In this document: one piece after another, positions 24,551 to 34,975 of the stretch | Layout of the letters: each line of letters starts with the position of its first letter | How positions within the stretch are numbered: the first letter of the stretch is position 1 | Source: Oegoconia quadripuncta | Lineage: Eukaryota; Arthropoda; Insecta; Lepidoptera; Autostichidae | Reading direction: 5' to 3' | DNA length: 64,000 bases | NCBI GenBank assembly: GCA_949316235.1 | Contig: OX438754.1 | Coordinates: forward strand, 9,161,501 to 9,225,500 | The notes under the pieces: model-generated | Told to the model about the DNA's origin: nothing | Database searches by the model: none | Seen by the model: only the letters and a program-made list of their open reading frames with translations | Program-made: the position numbers and the translations under genes

Positions 24551-25689
24551 TGTATATTATAAACATATTATGTACTCGTATGATTATCTGTCATATAGGT
24601 AATTGGTGTACGTGTCCGAAATGTTTATTTATTTTATAGTTTTTCGGTCATACAATCCTGGTTTATTCTTGATTGAAAACAATCTTCATCGCTGTTGTAT
24701 TTTTGGGAAGAACCCTAGGGCAAATAATGTCGGTCTTCAGGTTAAGTGCAATCGTAAATCGAGTTTTACGACAATTTTATCGAATCCACTCGTGTTTTCG
24801 CAAACATCAAGACAGGCAGCGCTCCAATTATAATTTATTTATGACCTTTCAAACAGCGGCCTTAGGGTGGCCATATTTAAAATTCATGCCATGCAAATTA
24901 GTCAAGAGTGAAGGCGAAGCAATTACCAGGGGTTTTAGTCCGCATTATAAATCGAAAAATGCTTTATGTGCCCGCAACAAGTTAAGAAATAAATAAAAGT
25001 TGCCATGCCGGCTTTTCGGGACCTTGGATATGGCATCTTTGTCTAACGTATTTGGTTATACAACATGTGCGAGTGGGAGAGCGGATTTGATGAATTGGCT
25101 GTTGCTCCATCCGCATTCGCAAACCAGTTTATCATCGGGCCAAAACTTGTCCTTTTTTGCGACGTGGTAGGCGTCGATGGCTACGGTTATTGTGTTCTTT
25201 GAATTTCGTGCAAAAGATGGTAAGATATTTTTTATGAAAATGTCTTTTGTACCTGTCCGATATAGGGTGTAGAAAGACGTGAATCTTAAAAGTCAAATAT
25301 TCACCTTATCCACAAGTGATTGAATTCTACTGTAGTTTTTGCTAGTTATAGGTTCATTTTATCCTGACTGAGGTAGTGTCAGTATACTGATATGTATTCT
25401 ACCAAACACTACACGTTTCATTTAGGTGTTACTCTTAACAATTTAAGATGTATCATAGAATTTATGCACTTGGAAATTTATTAAAGAGCATATGTATTTT
25501 CTTTGAGATACTAAATTTGTCCCATTGAAAAAGTGATTCATTTTTAATACTGTTAGAACCACTATTCTTTATAATTGTTTCATAAAAATAGTGACAGAGA
25601 TACCTAATGTAACTATTAGATTTAAAAATATACTCGCTGTTCCTTCAGTCGTTTACATAAAGACGCTAGTCATTTAAGGGGCAATATTA
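24551..25689. other. Mostly non-coding stretch
   Basis: Apart from the island at 25059-25292, no gene is recognised. Overlapping plus-strand frames at 24603-24996 have no known domain. A patch near 24830-24990 with CATGCAAATTA looks unique. Confidence 0.45.
25059..25292 (-). other. Candidate terminal exon, function unknown
   Basis: On the minus strand an open frame of 78 codons without ATG runs from just after a TGA (25293-25295) to a TAA at 25056-25058. It starts beside an acceptor-like ATATTTGACTTTTAAG. Its second half is G+C-richer with many C-ending codons and reads VAIDAYHVAKKDKFWPDDKL then VCECGWSNSQFIKSAL. No family is recognised. The plus strand over the same DNA is also partly open, so G+C content alone could explain the frame. 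It may be an exon, a conserved element or chance. Confidence 0.22.
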
Positions 25690-26025
25690 TACACTTTTAT
25701 ATAGGATTCCAGTATAGGCAATCAAAATTTGCCTTCATATAAATTCGAAATCATAATAAAACAGAAGTTATTTACAAAAGACTATTATAAGATTTCTGAC
25801 TACTTAGATGATAAGAAAGTATGGACTTAATATGCATTTTTCCACGTTTTGTTGAATCACAAATTGTGACCCAAAACTTACTTAAGAAGTTTTGAGTTTC
25901 TTCCTCATTCTTCTCTGGGCAGTTAGTTTTTATAAATGAGCAGTAATTTTAATATTAAGTTTAAAAATTTTTCGTTTTTAAGTAATACTTTGATTCTATG
26001 AAATAAAATCTATTGACTTTTATAT
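25690..26025 (+). mobile_element. 5'-truncated LINE fragment: RT C-terminus and 3' UTR
   Basis: After a few garbled codons, the frame reads NLPSYKFEIIIKQKLFTKDY then YKISDYLDDKKVWT and TAA at 25828-25830. This is the same C-terminus as at 5634-5773 and 43413-43865. The 3' UTR has CTTCCTCATTCTTCTCTGGG and a polyadenylation signal AATAAA near 26002. It belongs to the same LINE lineage but differs more than the 5634 and 15254 pair. Confidence 0.8.
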
Positions 26026-26429
26026 TTAGATATATCTAGTTACTATTATTTTCCAAATAACTCATTCAAATTACTTACAAGGAATTGTTAAGGCGTACAG
26101 TACAGGCAATAGTGAAAACGCAACGATTAAACAGTTGGTAAATTCAGAAAGTTTTGTAAAGAATGAGCTTGGCATGGCGTCAGAGCCGCTGTTGTGCAAT
26201 AAAGCAGGCGCCCGGTGCAATTTACTAGCTTTCAAAAGTTAGCCGGCAACCGCCCGGAACGGACGAATTAGGGCCTTTTAATACAGCCTATACTCTGACG
26301 CTTAAATTGAAAAAGGTTTTACTAAGTTTTCGCTGCAATTTTTTCATTGTATAGATAAGCTATTTAGGTTAAAGAAAGAAAATATACGAATGTAATATTA
26401 ATTTCAACCATTTACTATTGCTGAGTTTA
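26026..26429. other. Gene-free gap with a G+C-rich patch
   Basis: The stretch 26165-26300 is G+C-rich and unique-looking (for example GTCAGAGCCGCTGTTGTGC and GCCGGCAACCGCCCGGAACG). No reading frame or known motif explains it. It may be conserved non-coding DNA. Confidence 0.4.
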
Positions 26430-26736
26430 GTTTCACCTCAATCACACCTGATTTAAGTGAAGATGAGGTCGAAGGTGGAAGCGTACTGACCCGGGAACCC
26501 CAACACATTTGGGGGACTGGCTATCTTATCTCTGACAACCGGAACACAACAATGATATTAACATTGCTGCTTGGCGGCAGATTTCGATAAAATGGTGGTA
26601 GCTAGCCAGGCGGACATTTAAAATGCCCTACCACCAACCAAACCGAGTACTTAAACATTTACCCTGCTGTGGATCGAACCCGCGACCTCCGAACCGTAAA
26701 GCCAATGTTGTTTACATTGATCCACGGAGGCGGTCA
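26430..26736 (-). mobile_element. tRNA-derived SINE (family B), nearly full length
   Basis: Read on the minus strand from 26736: GACCGCCTCCGTGGATCAATG, then GGAGGTCGCGGGTTCGATCC (B box GGTTCGATCC). Next come TTGGTGGTAGGGC, CTGGCTAGCTACCACC, GGGTTCCCGGGTCAGTACGC, and a 3' end with CATCTTCACTTAAATCAGG. The order matches the plus-strand copy at 27908-28256. No poly(A) tail is preserved. Confidence 0.85.
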
Positions 26737-26773
26737 ATGAACAATTTCATAATCCATTTCGATAACAAATCAA

Positions 26774-26852
26774 TCTAACTAATATTATTATTGTTTGTTT
26801 GTTTATTTGTTGCTCAATCACGGGGAAACGGATGTACGGATTTTTTATTATG
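26774..26852 (+). mobile_element. 5' end of a Helitron-like copy, truncated
   Basis: It starts A|TCTAACTAATATTATTA, continues TTGTTTGTTTG, TTGCTCAATCACGGGGAAACG and GATGTACGGATT, then loses similarity. It matches the first ~80 bp of the 24319-24550 element. The 3' hairpin and CTAG end are absent. Confidence 0.65.
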
Positions 26853-27046
26853 ATAAAGTTAGCAGTTTTTATTTCAATATCATCGTCATATATTTTTTTT
26901 TGTTGTTTTTGTTTTTCCAATAATACTACTTAAAACTTCAAGCATCTTCATTTGTAAGTATAATATATTTAATACAATTGATAATATTTGGGAGCTGGTT
27001 GAAGTATACAATGGGTATTTTGTCTTTCAAGTAGTCATTAACTTTG

Positions 27047-27092
27047 TAACCGCCGTGGCTCAATTTAAACAACATAGCGTTTAATAAATATA
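27047..27092 (+). mobile_element. Head fragment of SINE family B
   Basis: AACCGCCGTGGCTCAATTTAA and ACAACATAGCGTTTA match the first 45 bp of the copy at 27908. Everything downstream is missing. Confidence 0.55.
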
Positions 27093-27431
27093 AATAATAA
27101 CATTGGAGTTGGTACGGATTTAGTAAAGTTTATGATCACGTCAATGGGATTCCGAACATGCCTGCATTCCTGAAAGGTCGGCGACTTAAATAGTAATTAC
27201 CGCTGTTGTCTTTACAATGGTGACTAGATAAGCTTGGTAAAAAACCGATCATTATACTATGGTTATAACCCAATTTTAAAGCCAAGTAATATTGGAGGTA
27301 CCTACGCCTGTGTCAATTACATTTAGTGGCACGCGATTTGAAAATATCGTGTATAATAATATATCACAAAATTATGTAGGTATATAGTATATCTTAGAAA
27401 AGTTGAAAAAAGGTTGATTATATTATATACC

Positions 27432-27620
27432 AGCTGTTGCCCGCGATTTGCTCCCGTGGAAAATTTTACCAAAATCGGTTCAGAAAAAATAAGTACCCTA
27501 TATGTTAATCCCGGTTCCAATCCGTCTACCGATCAAATCCATCCAGCCGTTTAACCGCGATGAGGTAACAAACGTACACATACACACACACACAAAAATT
27601 TTCGCATTTATAATATTAAG
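27432..27620 (-). mobile_element. Second Helitron-like/microsatellite-bearing repeat
   Basis: The plus strand runs CAGCTGTTGCCCGCGATTTG, AAAATCGGTTCAGAAAAA, CCAGCCGTTTAACCGCGATG, a short (CA)n tract and TTTATAATATTAAGTTGGGAT. It shares order and words with 46108-46344. It resembles the GCTAG...TTATAATATTAGT layout of the first Helitron-like family but is a distinct lineage with an internal CA microsatellite. Confidence 0.6.
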
Positions 27621-27907
27621 TTGGGATAGTTGGACAAAATCATAAACTGCAAAAATATTTATTTACGAAATAAATACATTTATTTTGGCCACTTAAGATT
27701 ATTGAAATAAAAATAAATTAGAAATTGACGTTTTCGTCCTTTAGTTTAGCTTTAGTTTTAATTTTGTACCTTCTATTTTTATGTGTCGTTTTGTGTTAGT
27801 ATGTATTCGTCTGTCGGTCAATATACGAGTATCTAAACTACCTACCACCATTTCTAAAAGGAAAATTATAAATCTGTGGGAGCAGACCGTATTTTGACGA
27901 GTAGTTT

Positions 27908-28256
27908 TAACAGCCTATGTGGCTCAATTTAAACAACATAGGGTTTACCAATCGGAGGTCGCGGGTTCGATTCCCAGCGGGGTGCATAGGTATATCGTAC
28001 TCGGTTTGGTTGGTGGTAGGGTTTTTTAAATGTTCACCTGGCTAGCTACCACCATCTTATCTAAGCCTGCCGCCAAACAACACTGTTATCAGCATTATTG
28101 AGTTCCGATTGTTATAGATAAGACAGCCAGTCCTCCAAAATAAGATTGGGGTTCCGGGTGAGCACGCTGCTATCTTGGGCCTCATCTTTACTTAAGATCA
28201 GGTATTATTGAGGTCAAGTGCAAACTCGTTGTGCACATAAAAAAAAAGAAAAAAGT
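27908..28256 (+). mobile_element. tRNA-derived SINE (family B), full length with A tail
   Basis: The head contains CTATGTGGCTCAATTTAAAC and GGTCGCGGGTTCGATTCC (B box GGTTCGATTCC). The body has GGTTTGGTTGGTGGTAGGG, CTGGCTAGCTACCACCATC and GGGTTCCGGGTGAGCACGC. The 3' end has AGGTCAAGTGCAAACTCG and TTGTGCACATAA running into an A-rich tail at about 28239-28256. It is the best-preserved member here. It is transcribed by RNA polymerase III in principle and needs a LINE partner to move. Confidence 0.87.
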
Positions 28257-29371
28257 AATTTTTCGTCTTCATCTTGGAAATAAAGCAGGCATTTTCATGT
28301 CTGTTCTTCAGCAGGTAAAAAAATAAGTAGCAAATTATAGTAACTCGATATGTCTATCTATTAGACGTTTATTCCCTTATCCTTATTTCTAGAGCGCTTA
28401 CATGGTACAAACGCGATCGGACGTAAGCGAGCTAAACGACAAATTAATAGCTATCAATCGCAAATTTTTACGTGGTGCGATGGCAGTGCAATAAATAGGT
28501 TCTACAAAATGAAATCCCAAGTACGGAAACGAGGCTCACTTCAATGGTTACTTGATACAACGTTCAACGTCTCACCGAACTTTCGTTTAATGAATCAATG
28601 GTTACACACACGCCATCGACATATCTCGAATGGTTCCACCGCTTTTGAAAATGCCGCGTCGAGTTTAAACTTTATCAGACTTAACGGGAAACTGGTATTC
28701 TACAAGCGTACGATTTATTACTTCGAAAGTTTTAACCTGTATAAGGACAATGTAAGTGGGTTCTCTCGTGTATAATAGCAAAAAGTGGTGTCATCAATAA
28801 ATTTATTAATGATAATTTTCGAATATCGTCCTTAATAGATGCATCTGTATGATATGAATACTGATTGGCACAAATTTACATGACATTTCCAGTTATTGAG
28901 GTTTATAATATTTTTAACAGTGTAATTGTAGTTATTACTGAAAAAGGTGAGGCTTTTTTATGTTTATCATTATAAAATTCGACTTACAATCGACACTGAA
29001 ATTGTTTTCCCAGAAATTAAAGTGGTACGAGGTGGGAATACTGGCGTCCACTTTGATTACAACATTCCTGAAGTTTTTGGAAATGAACTAGGTCTGTTAC
29101 TTGTCCATTGTTGAACATAGACACAGAATATATAATTTAGGTCCCTTCCGAGGCGTGCCACAGAATCCGATTTCAATTTTACGTATTATGGGAACTTATT
29201 TTTAAAACATTCTCACATTTTATACTCTTTTTTAAAATTACTCTTTTTTTGATTGAGTTACTCTTTCTCTGAGGCTAAAATGAGTAAAAAAAACCCATAA
29301 AATTGACGCTTGAGGACATTGTTACGTGGCCACTAATCTGAAACAAAACCACCAATCCACACTGGACCTGC
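28257..29371. other. Non-coding stretch with a G+C-richer patch
   Basis: 28380-28790 is moderately G+C-rich and unique-looking. A plus-strand frame at 28509-28775 (88 codons) has no recognisable domain. No RNA gene or mobile element could be supported. Confidence 0.4.
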
Positions 29372-29428
29372 GTGGTGGATTATTCTCCTAGTGAAAGGAA
29401 GCTGTGCTCCACCGTAGGGACATAAGGT
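29372..29428 (+). mobile_element. RTE-type 3'-end relic
   Basis: CTCCTAGTGAAAGGAAGCTG then TGCTCCACCGTAGGGACATA parallels the lepidopteran RTE terminus (GTG...GCTGTGC-CCA-CAGTGGGACGTA). The GAT-repeat tail is lost. The call rests on about 50 bp. Confidence 0.4.
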
Positions 29429-29639
29429 TGTCGAGCTTTGTATTTAAAAAAATAAGATATAAAAATTTACCCCCTAATCGTTTCCAATTCCAAATTGTTG
29501 ACATATTGTTGTATGTAGCTTATTGTATGTAAAAGTAATGAATTAATGCAAAGGTAACATTTCGGAATTTTATGACATTTTTATGGATTTTTTTATCCCC
29601 AATGTAATTACTTTATTTTATTTAACTTTATTTTATAGT

Positions 29640-29752
29640 ACCTAATTATTTTGACCTTGTATGCCTACGGGCGGAACACAGCGGTAATAATTTTAATGTA
29701 ACATCCCTAATCCTATGATTCGCAATAAATGATATTGATTGATTGATTGATT
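29640..29752 (+). mobile_element. Unassigned non-LTR retrotransposon 3' end
   Basis: CTTGTATGCCTACGGGCGG, AACACAGCGGTAATAATTTT and GCAATAAATGATATTGATTG end in four TTGA/GATT units. The AATAAA signal just before a short tandem tail is the usual 3' structure of a LINE. No coding part is present and the clade is not determined. Confidence 0.55.
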
Positions 29753-31539
29753 CCATAGTCGCCCTGCGCAAATCGTCGCTAACTTGAATTTGCAAATGTA
29801 AAATATGTTAATGAAAAATATAGGTAGACCATTTTCAATTTAGCCTTGATTGTAAGAAGCAAGAAACTACTTACTATTATCACCATTTACAAGTCATTGA
29901 ATTTTTCCGTAGGATAATATATAGGCGTAGGATTTCTTGAAAGAATTTTACGCTGTTTCAATATTCTAGAAGAAAAGATATCTTTCGAAATCTTTGTATA
30001 TATTTGCTTTAAATCTTACTTATCCGTGACTAGACTAAGCTATATGATACAGATGGCTTATATGAAAATTATTCATACATGTCTCTTCACGCAAAAGGCT
30101 CTCGCCGCATGACGCCCGGATAAACTCACGGATGAATACATTTAAATAGTAAACACGACACTACGGGAGATTTAGTATCGTATAATGTAGCTGGATACAT
30201 AAGTTCCATTACTCACGGATATAACTCGTTCTCTGTTATAAATATAGTGCGTACGGACATGGTTTAGGGCCGTACTGGCAATAACTCGGACGTACAAAAG
30301 GGTTTGTTAGTAGAAGTTATGAAAGACTACCTCGGTGTTTGCCCGCGCCTATAGGATAGGGAGAGCCCTTATGGTAGATACCTGGTACTGGTAGAATGGT
30401 AGGAAAATTTGTAGGTATGAAAGAGGAATTAATAGCGATGGTCGAGGAGATTGCAGTCGTATATCTGATGGTACAAGGATTTGAAAATACAGAAAACAAT
30501 TTAAACTTATGACTAGGTTGTAAGATATAACTGATACGACAGTATTATCAAATTAAATCGAGATCGAAAGTTACAATCTTGTCCCGGAATCTAAATCGTG
30601 AGATCAAACCATGTTGACCCTATATTGCTTTGTCCAGATAAGGCAATAGCTACGGTTGCCGGCTTAATAGGAGAACGCTACCTAGAGTCACTTCCTTTTC
30701 GGGTAATTTTGAATGGCGTTTAAGATGTTGTTTCTTCTGTATCACCCAACTAAATAATAATAAATGTGTTATTTCTGAATAAAACTTTAAAACAAAGGAA
30801 AATGTTCAGTTCAAAGTAACAACTGAAACATTCTAAAGGTAAATAGCAGACCACCAATTCTTTCACATACATTGCAAATATAAACATGAGCGTTAAATTA
30901 CATACAGGTCCTCACGATATGGCAGATTAATTATGTTATTGTATGGGGGAAATCCAATATAAAACATGAGTTAAAGTTATTTTAAATTTAGTTATTCCGT
31001 AGTACTTACTCTCTTACTCCAGCTGATCCCTTACCAGCTTCATAGGCCAATATTTCGATTTTACATTTGAAGGTTTACGTTTAGTACATACTCGTAAACA
31101 AGGAATTAGTGGGAATGGATATTGTACGACCACTAACCGTTTCATCACCTAATAGAGGTTTCAATCAGCGACCTGTTGGATTAAAGACAATTCAGCGAGA
31201 ATGTCCAGCAATTAACGTCAAAGGAGCGCTTTGATCCAGCCACCTTAAATGTTTGTGAACGTATGACGTTCATGCGTTAAACATACCCTTGTGGGGTTGG
31301 TTTAAGATAATAGAGGAAGCGAGAGAATATTTTCGCAAAAATAATAATTTCATGAATGTTATGATAGTTAATTAAGTAATGTTCTAAATCATGTATTGCA
31401 AAACATTTCTTGAATGATGGTATCAAGGTAAGATTTGGATTGGCTTGCCTAGGTAGGTATTCGTATAGCCAGTTGCACATTCACTAGTATTTCTGCATTA
31501 TTGAGTATCATTATATACTTGTACTTTAACTACCCCCTT
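29753..31539. other. Non-coding A+T-rich stretch
   Basis: Nothing recognisable was found; open frames at 30317-30499 and 31277-31480 (minus) carry no domain. Patches around 30600-30760 and 31130-31250 are unique-looking. Confidence 0.5.
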
Positions 31540-31740
31540 TGCCCGATTTTAACAACATAGGGTTTACAGAAATGAGGTCGCGCGTTCGATTCCCAGCAAT
31601 ATACGCATTTAGTACTTTGTTTAGTTGATAGTATTGTATTTTCAAATGTCTACCTGTCTGCTGCCACCTGTCTGTGCCTGCCTACCTGTCATATTGTATT
31701 ATAGCTATTTGTGGTAAGATATTCAGTACTCTATAGACAA
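31540..31740 (+). mobile_element. Diverged SINE (family B)
   Basis: CCGATTTTAACAACATAGGG, GAGGTCGCGCGTTCGATTCC (B box with one change) and TTTAGTTGATAGTA follow the family-B order. The downstream CTACCTGTCTGCTGCCACC is a degenerate version of CTGGCTAGCTACCACC. It is older than the copies at 26430 and 27908. Confidence 0.6.
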
Positions 31741-33204
31741 GGTGATGGATCCGTGTGAACACTCTTTATTTTTTTTGTATATATGGAGAATATTGAAGAG
31801 ATTCCTTGCATAACGTTTGCTTTCAAATTATGTCTTGAAATAAAGTGTTACACTTGTTGTTCGAAATTAATGCTGCTATTTTCTTATAACTTGAACCACT
31901 CATGTACTGCAAATGAAACTTGCGGAATTTATATGAGCTCAGTGCGAGCACGTGTTTCGCGTATATTTGCACGCCTCTTGCAGCGGATGTATGGGAGCGT
32001 AAAGGAAAACTATTTTAATATTAAGATATTAGAAGTTCCTCTTTGTTGTCTAGTGTAAGTCATGGCTAAATTAGCTTAAATTTAATATAGTCAAGTATAG
32101 TGCTCGACTGTATAGGTACTTTCCTTAACCTTTCAGCCGCTGAAAAACAATAAATATACTGATGGGGTATGGGGCTCTATCGCCTAACTCAAAGCTATAG
32201 CTATAGCGATAACAATGTACTGTCCGTCCTTGTCATTGTGTTACGATATGGCAAAGATGGATGGTGCATTGACGTCATAAACGATATCAATTTCCAAAGC
32301 ATTTAGGAGGTCTGACTGCTGGTTAGATTACATTTTATAAGGCTTATTACATTTTATATAGGCATCATTCACTACTGTTGCTTGTCTGATATAACATCAC
32401 ATCATCTGAGCAGTTATGGCGCGATTTGTATCTCCATGGGAGATTTTCCCTAATCGCATTGCTGGAAAGGTAAGTTGGCGAAGTACATTTTTGGGAAAGC
32501 TGCTAACCATTACTGATCGTCTTTAATGACACCCACGAGAAAAGGTGGATTGGTCTTTTCTACTCTGCCGGGTAACATGTGTAAACATAAATTTGTAAAA
32601 TGTGTTTCAGAGAGTTTAAATACACTTCAAATCAGTTTGAACCCGTTACGTGTTGTGTAGTATAACTTTATTGGAGGCCGTTCGCGACTCTACCGTTCAA
32701 GAAAGCATAATATTCACATGAATTTTTCAAACAACCGATTTTTTTTCCATTTACTTTTTTCTTCAAATCCAAGCAATTAATTTGACAATAGGTACCGGTT
32801 ACACAAACGATTTATTTTGATATATAAGCTTGTTAAAATGTTTACCACGTACGAGTGTCATGACCCAACTGGTCAACTGAGTAAATGACCGTACACAGCG
32901 TATTCTACGCGTTATCCAATAGATCTAGCCTTGAGCATACGTGCCATGGAAACATAAGGAAACGTGACAAAATTCCCATTTTACTATATCTGGTATATTT
33001 TTGGTACAATTCTGGTTGTATAACAATTTTTATCTTAGTAAACAGAGATGTAAATTCTCCCATAAATGATAAATATTTAGGAGAGTTTTGGCAGAATTTA
33101 TAATTGTACAACTTTGACGTCAGTAGTGTCTTGCGATTTTGTTTTAACCATTTTGGCAATAATTGTCCATGGTTGTTGTATATAAGGTCTAATATTCTTT
33201 TCAT
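31741..33204. other. Non-coding A+T-rich stretch
   Basis: No gene recognised. A plus-strand frame at 31783-32058 (91 codons) and the overlapping opposite frames at 32885-33204 carry no domains. Confidence 0.45.
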
Positions 33205-33750
33205 AACTACATCATCGTCAGCCTTTTAGATCCCATTCTTTGGGACAGCCTCCGCTCACTGAAATAGGGTATGAGCTATAACATACCACGCGGGCTATGT
33301 TATGTCAGACTAGCGGCCACCTGACAGTCAGTAACTTTAACCCACCCTGTAGGCCACCTACTTCTCTTAACGACTACCTACAATGGAAAACGATCGAGAC
33401 AGACTATTTAACACCTTTCCGAAGCATGAAAACACTCGTATTATAATTTTATATTCGAAAATTCCCAGGAACTAAATTTAATAGTATCGCATCTAGAAAT
33501 ACAAAGCATCTGCATTAAAAGTTGCCCTTCGAAATGGCTATACCCATTTTTATAAAATATAGTTATGAACCTTTCCCTTAGTAACACCTTCAACATAAAT
33601 ATACCGCACTCAAATCGAATCACACATTAAGACTGGACACATAGATACACATGCGACGCCCTCAAACACAAGCACGCTTTGTTTTTCGAAAGAGGTTAAA
33701 AATGCCTAGTGGTCATCCATCCAAGGAGTGACCACGTCAGACATTGCTTA
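33205..33750. repeat. Dispersed repeat (family C), interrupted by an insertion
   Basis: CATCATCGTCAGCCTTTTAG, GGGACAGCCTCCGCTCACTG, CCACGCGGGC, CACCTGACAGT, GACAGACTATTTAA and then ATGCCTAGTGGTCATCCATCC match in order the repeat at 58638-58905. In this copy the match breaks at a TTAA and resumes 288 bp further on. The family has no coding frame and its class is unknown; its first part resembles RTE-derived 3' ends. Confidence 0.65.
33412..33695. mobile_element. TTAA-flanked insertion (putative piggyBac-type MITE)
   Basis: A 284-bp segment is flanked by TTAA at 33408-33411 and 33696-33699 and interrupts a family-C repeat. The uninterrupted copy has a single TTAA at the equivalent place (58841-58844). 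The ends are CACCTTTCCGAA and TTCGAAAGAGG, a short imperfect inverted repeat. TTAA duplication is the hallmark of piggyBac transposases. It has no coding capacity; a minus-strand frame at 33441-33623 has no domain. Confidence 0.6.
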
Positions 33751-34261
33751 ACTGATAACTACATACGAGTACAAATTTTATTTACATTTTTTCGTTGAAT
33801 AAACTATCCCCTTCTATAAATTGTCATTTACACCAGAGATATTTTGGGCTACATAATTATTATGTTTCGTGTGAAGCAGTATTTTATATGCAACCTTTCA
33901 GAATAGTTAAAACAGCTAGTAACAATTTAACATTATAATGAGACAAAAACAACAACAGAAATTCACGATTCTGTGGAATAAACACAGAGGCAAAGCTTGA
34001 TAGATACAGAAACTAATCCACAGCAAACATAACATCTAAATAATGACCTCGTTACGAGCGAAGCGTCAACTCGTAATTTTCAATTTGTGTCTATTCCTCT
34101 CGTAAATATGTTCAACATACATCAGAGTTGGAGTGAATCACAATGGCGCACTCTATTTAACGGAAACCTTATAAAATTAGCGTGTAGCACAGGATAGGTG
34201 TAGATTTTGAGATTTGAATGCGACATTTTATATTTAAGTTCAATAACAATATTAAGTATTT
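33751..34261. other. Non-coding gap
   Basis: A+T-rich DNA in which no gene or recognisable repeat is seen. Confidence 0.5.
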
Positions 34262-34975
34262 AAAAAACTGGCCAAGTGCGTGTCGGGTCACGTTAAGTAC
34301 TTTCCCTTACTATAAGCGGACTTAGAACGACGACCTGTTTGGTGTAGTGGTTAGAAACGCTGACTGCTATACCAAAAGGTCGCGGGTTCGAATCCCGCTA
34401 GGGGGATATGTTTGTATGATGAATACGGACATGTGTACCCGAGTTATGGATGTTTTTCATTTATATATGCATTAATTTACAAAAAAAATGTATTTGTGTA
34501 GTATATCAACCAACTGGTATTCATATTACAAGCCTATAGTTACTTAGTGTGGAACAAAATGGCGCTGTGTGTATGTCCAAGAATATTTATTTATTTAGAT
34601 GGGAGCAGTTTGTTGTTCGATAATTTTTTATGAGGTTGCCGACAATGCCGCATATTTGTAAAACCTATAATAGTTTTCCTTTTAACTTCATTATATGCAC
34701 CATAACTTAACTAACCAACCGTTGCGCTGGTAGGGGGACACTCACCACATAGGCCATAACAAAATTAGCATTTTAAACCTTAATATTTCTTACAAGAAAA
34801 TTCATCCCCACTTTAAGTATCCTTAAAAAAATATTTCCAAGATTTTATTTTACCACTTTGTCGGCGTGATTAATATGTATACCATGTCAAATTACAGCTT
34901 TCTAAGTAGTACTAAGACATGGCGAAACTATAAGGGTTCCTTGTTTACCACGGAACCCTAAAAATCAAAAAACCC
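34262..34975 (+). repeat. Old dispersed repeat (family D) split by a SINE
   Basis: AAAACTGGCCAAGTGCGTG then TCGGGTCACG at the left, and CTATAAGGGTTCCTTGTTTA then CCACGGAACCCTAAAAATC at the right, resemble the ends of a very common lepidopteran repeat. The right part contains AAATTACAGCTTTCTAAGTA. A family-A SINE lies between the parts. Boundaries in the middle are uncertain because the copy is old. Confidence 0.5.
34329..34598 (+). mobile_element. tRNA-derived SINE (family A), full length
   Basis: The head has A box TGGTGTAGTGG (34340-34350) and B box GGTTCGAATCC (34385-34395), with tRNA-like spacing of about 34 nt between them. The body contains TGTACCCGAGTTATGGATG and ACTTAGTGTGGAACAAAATG then GCGCTGTGTGTATGTCC. 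It ends in (TATT)n before 34598. It is not called as a functional tRNA because no proper acceptor stem or anticodon arm can be built and it recurs with a common non-tRNA body. Confidence 0.85.

Noticed and set aside
34329..34405. Functional tRNA gene
   Set aside because: A and B boxes are present, but the acceptor and anticodon stems do not form and the same head is joined to a common SINE body at other loci.
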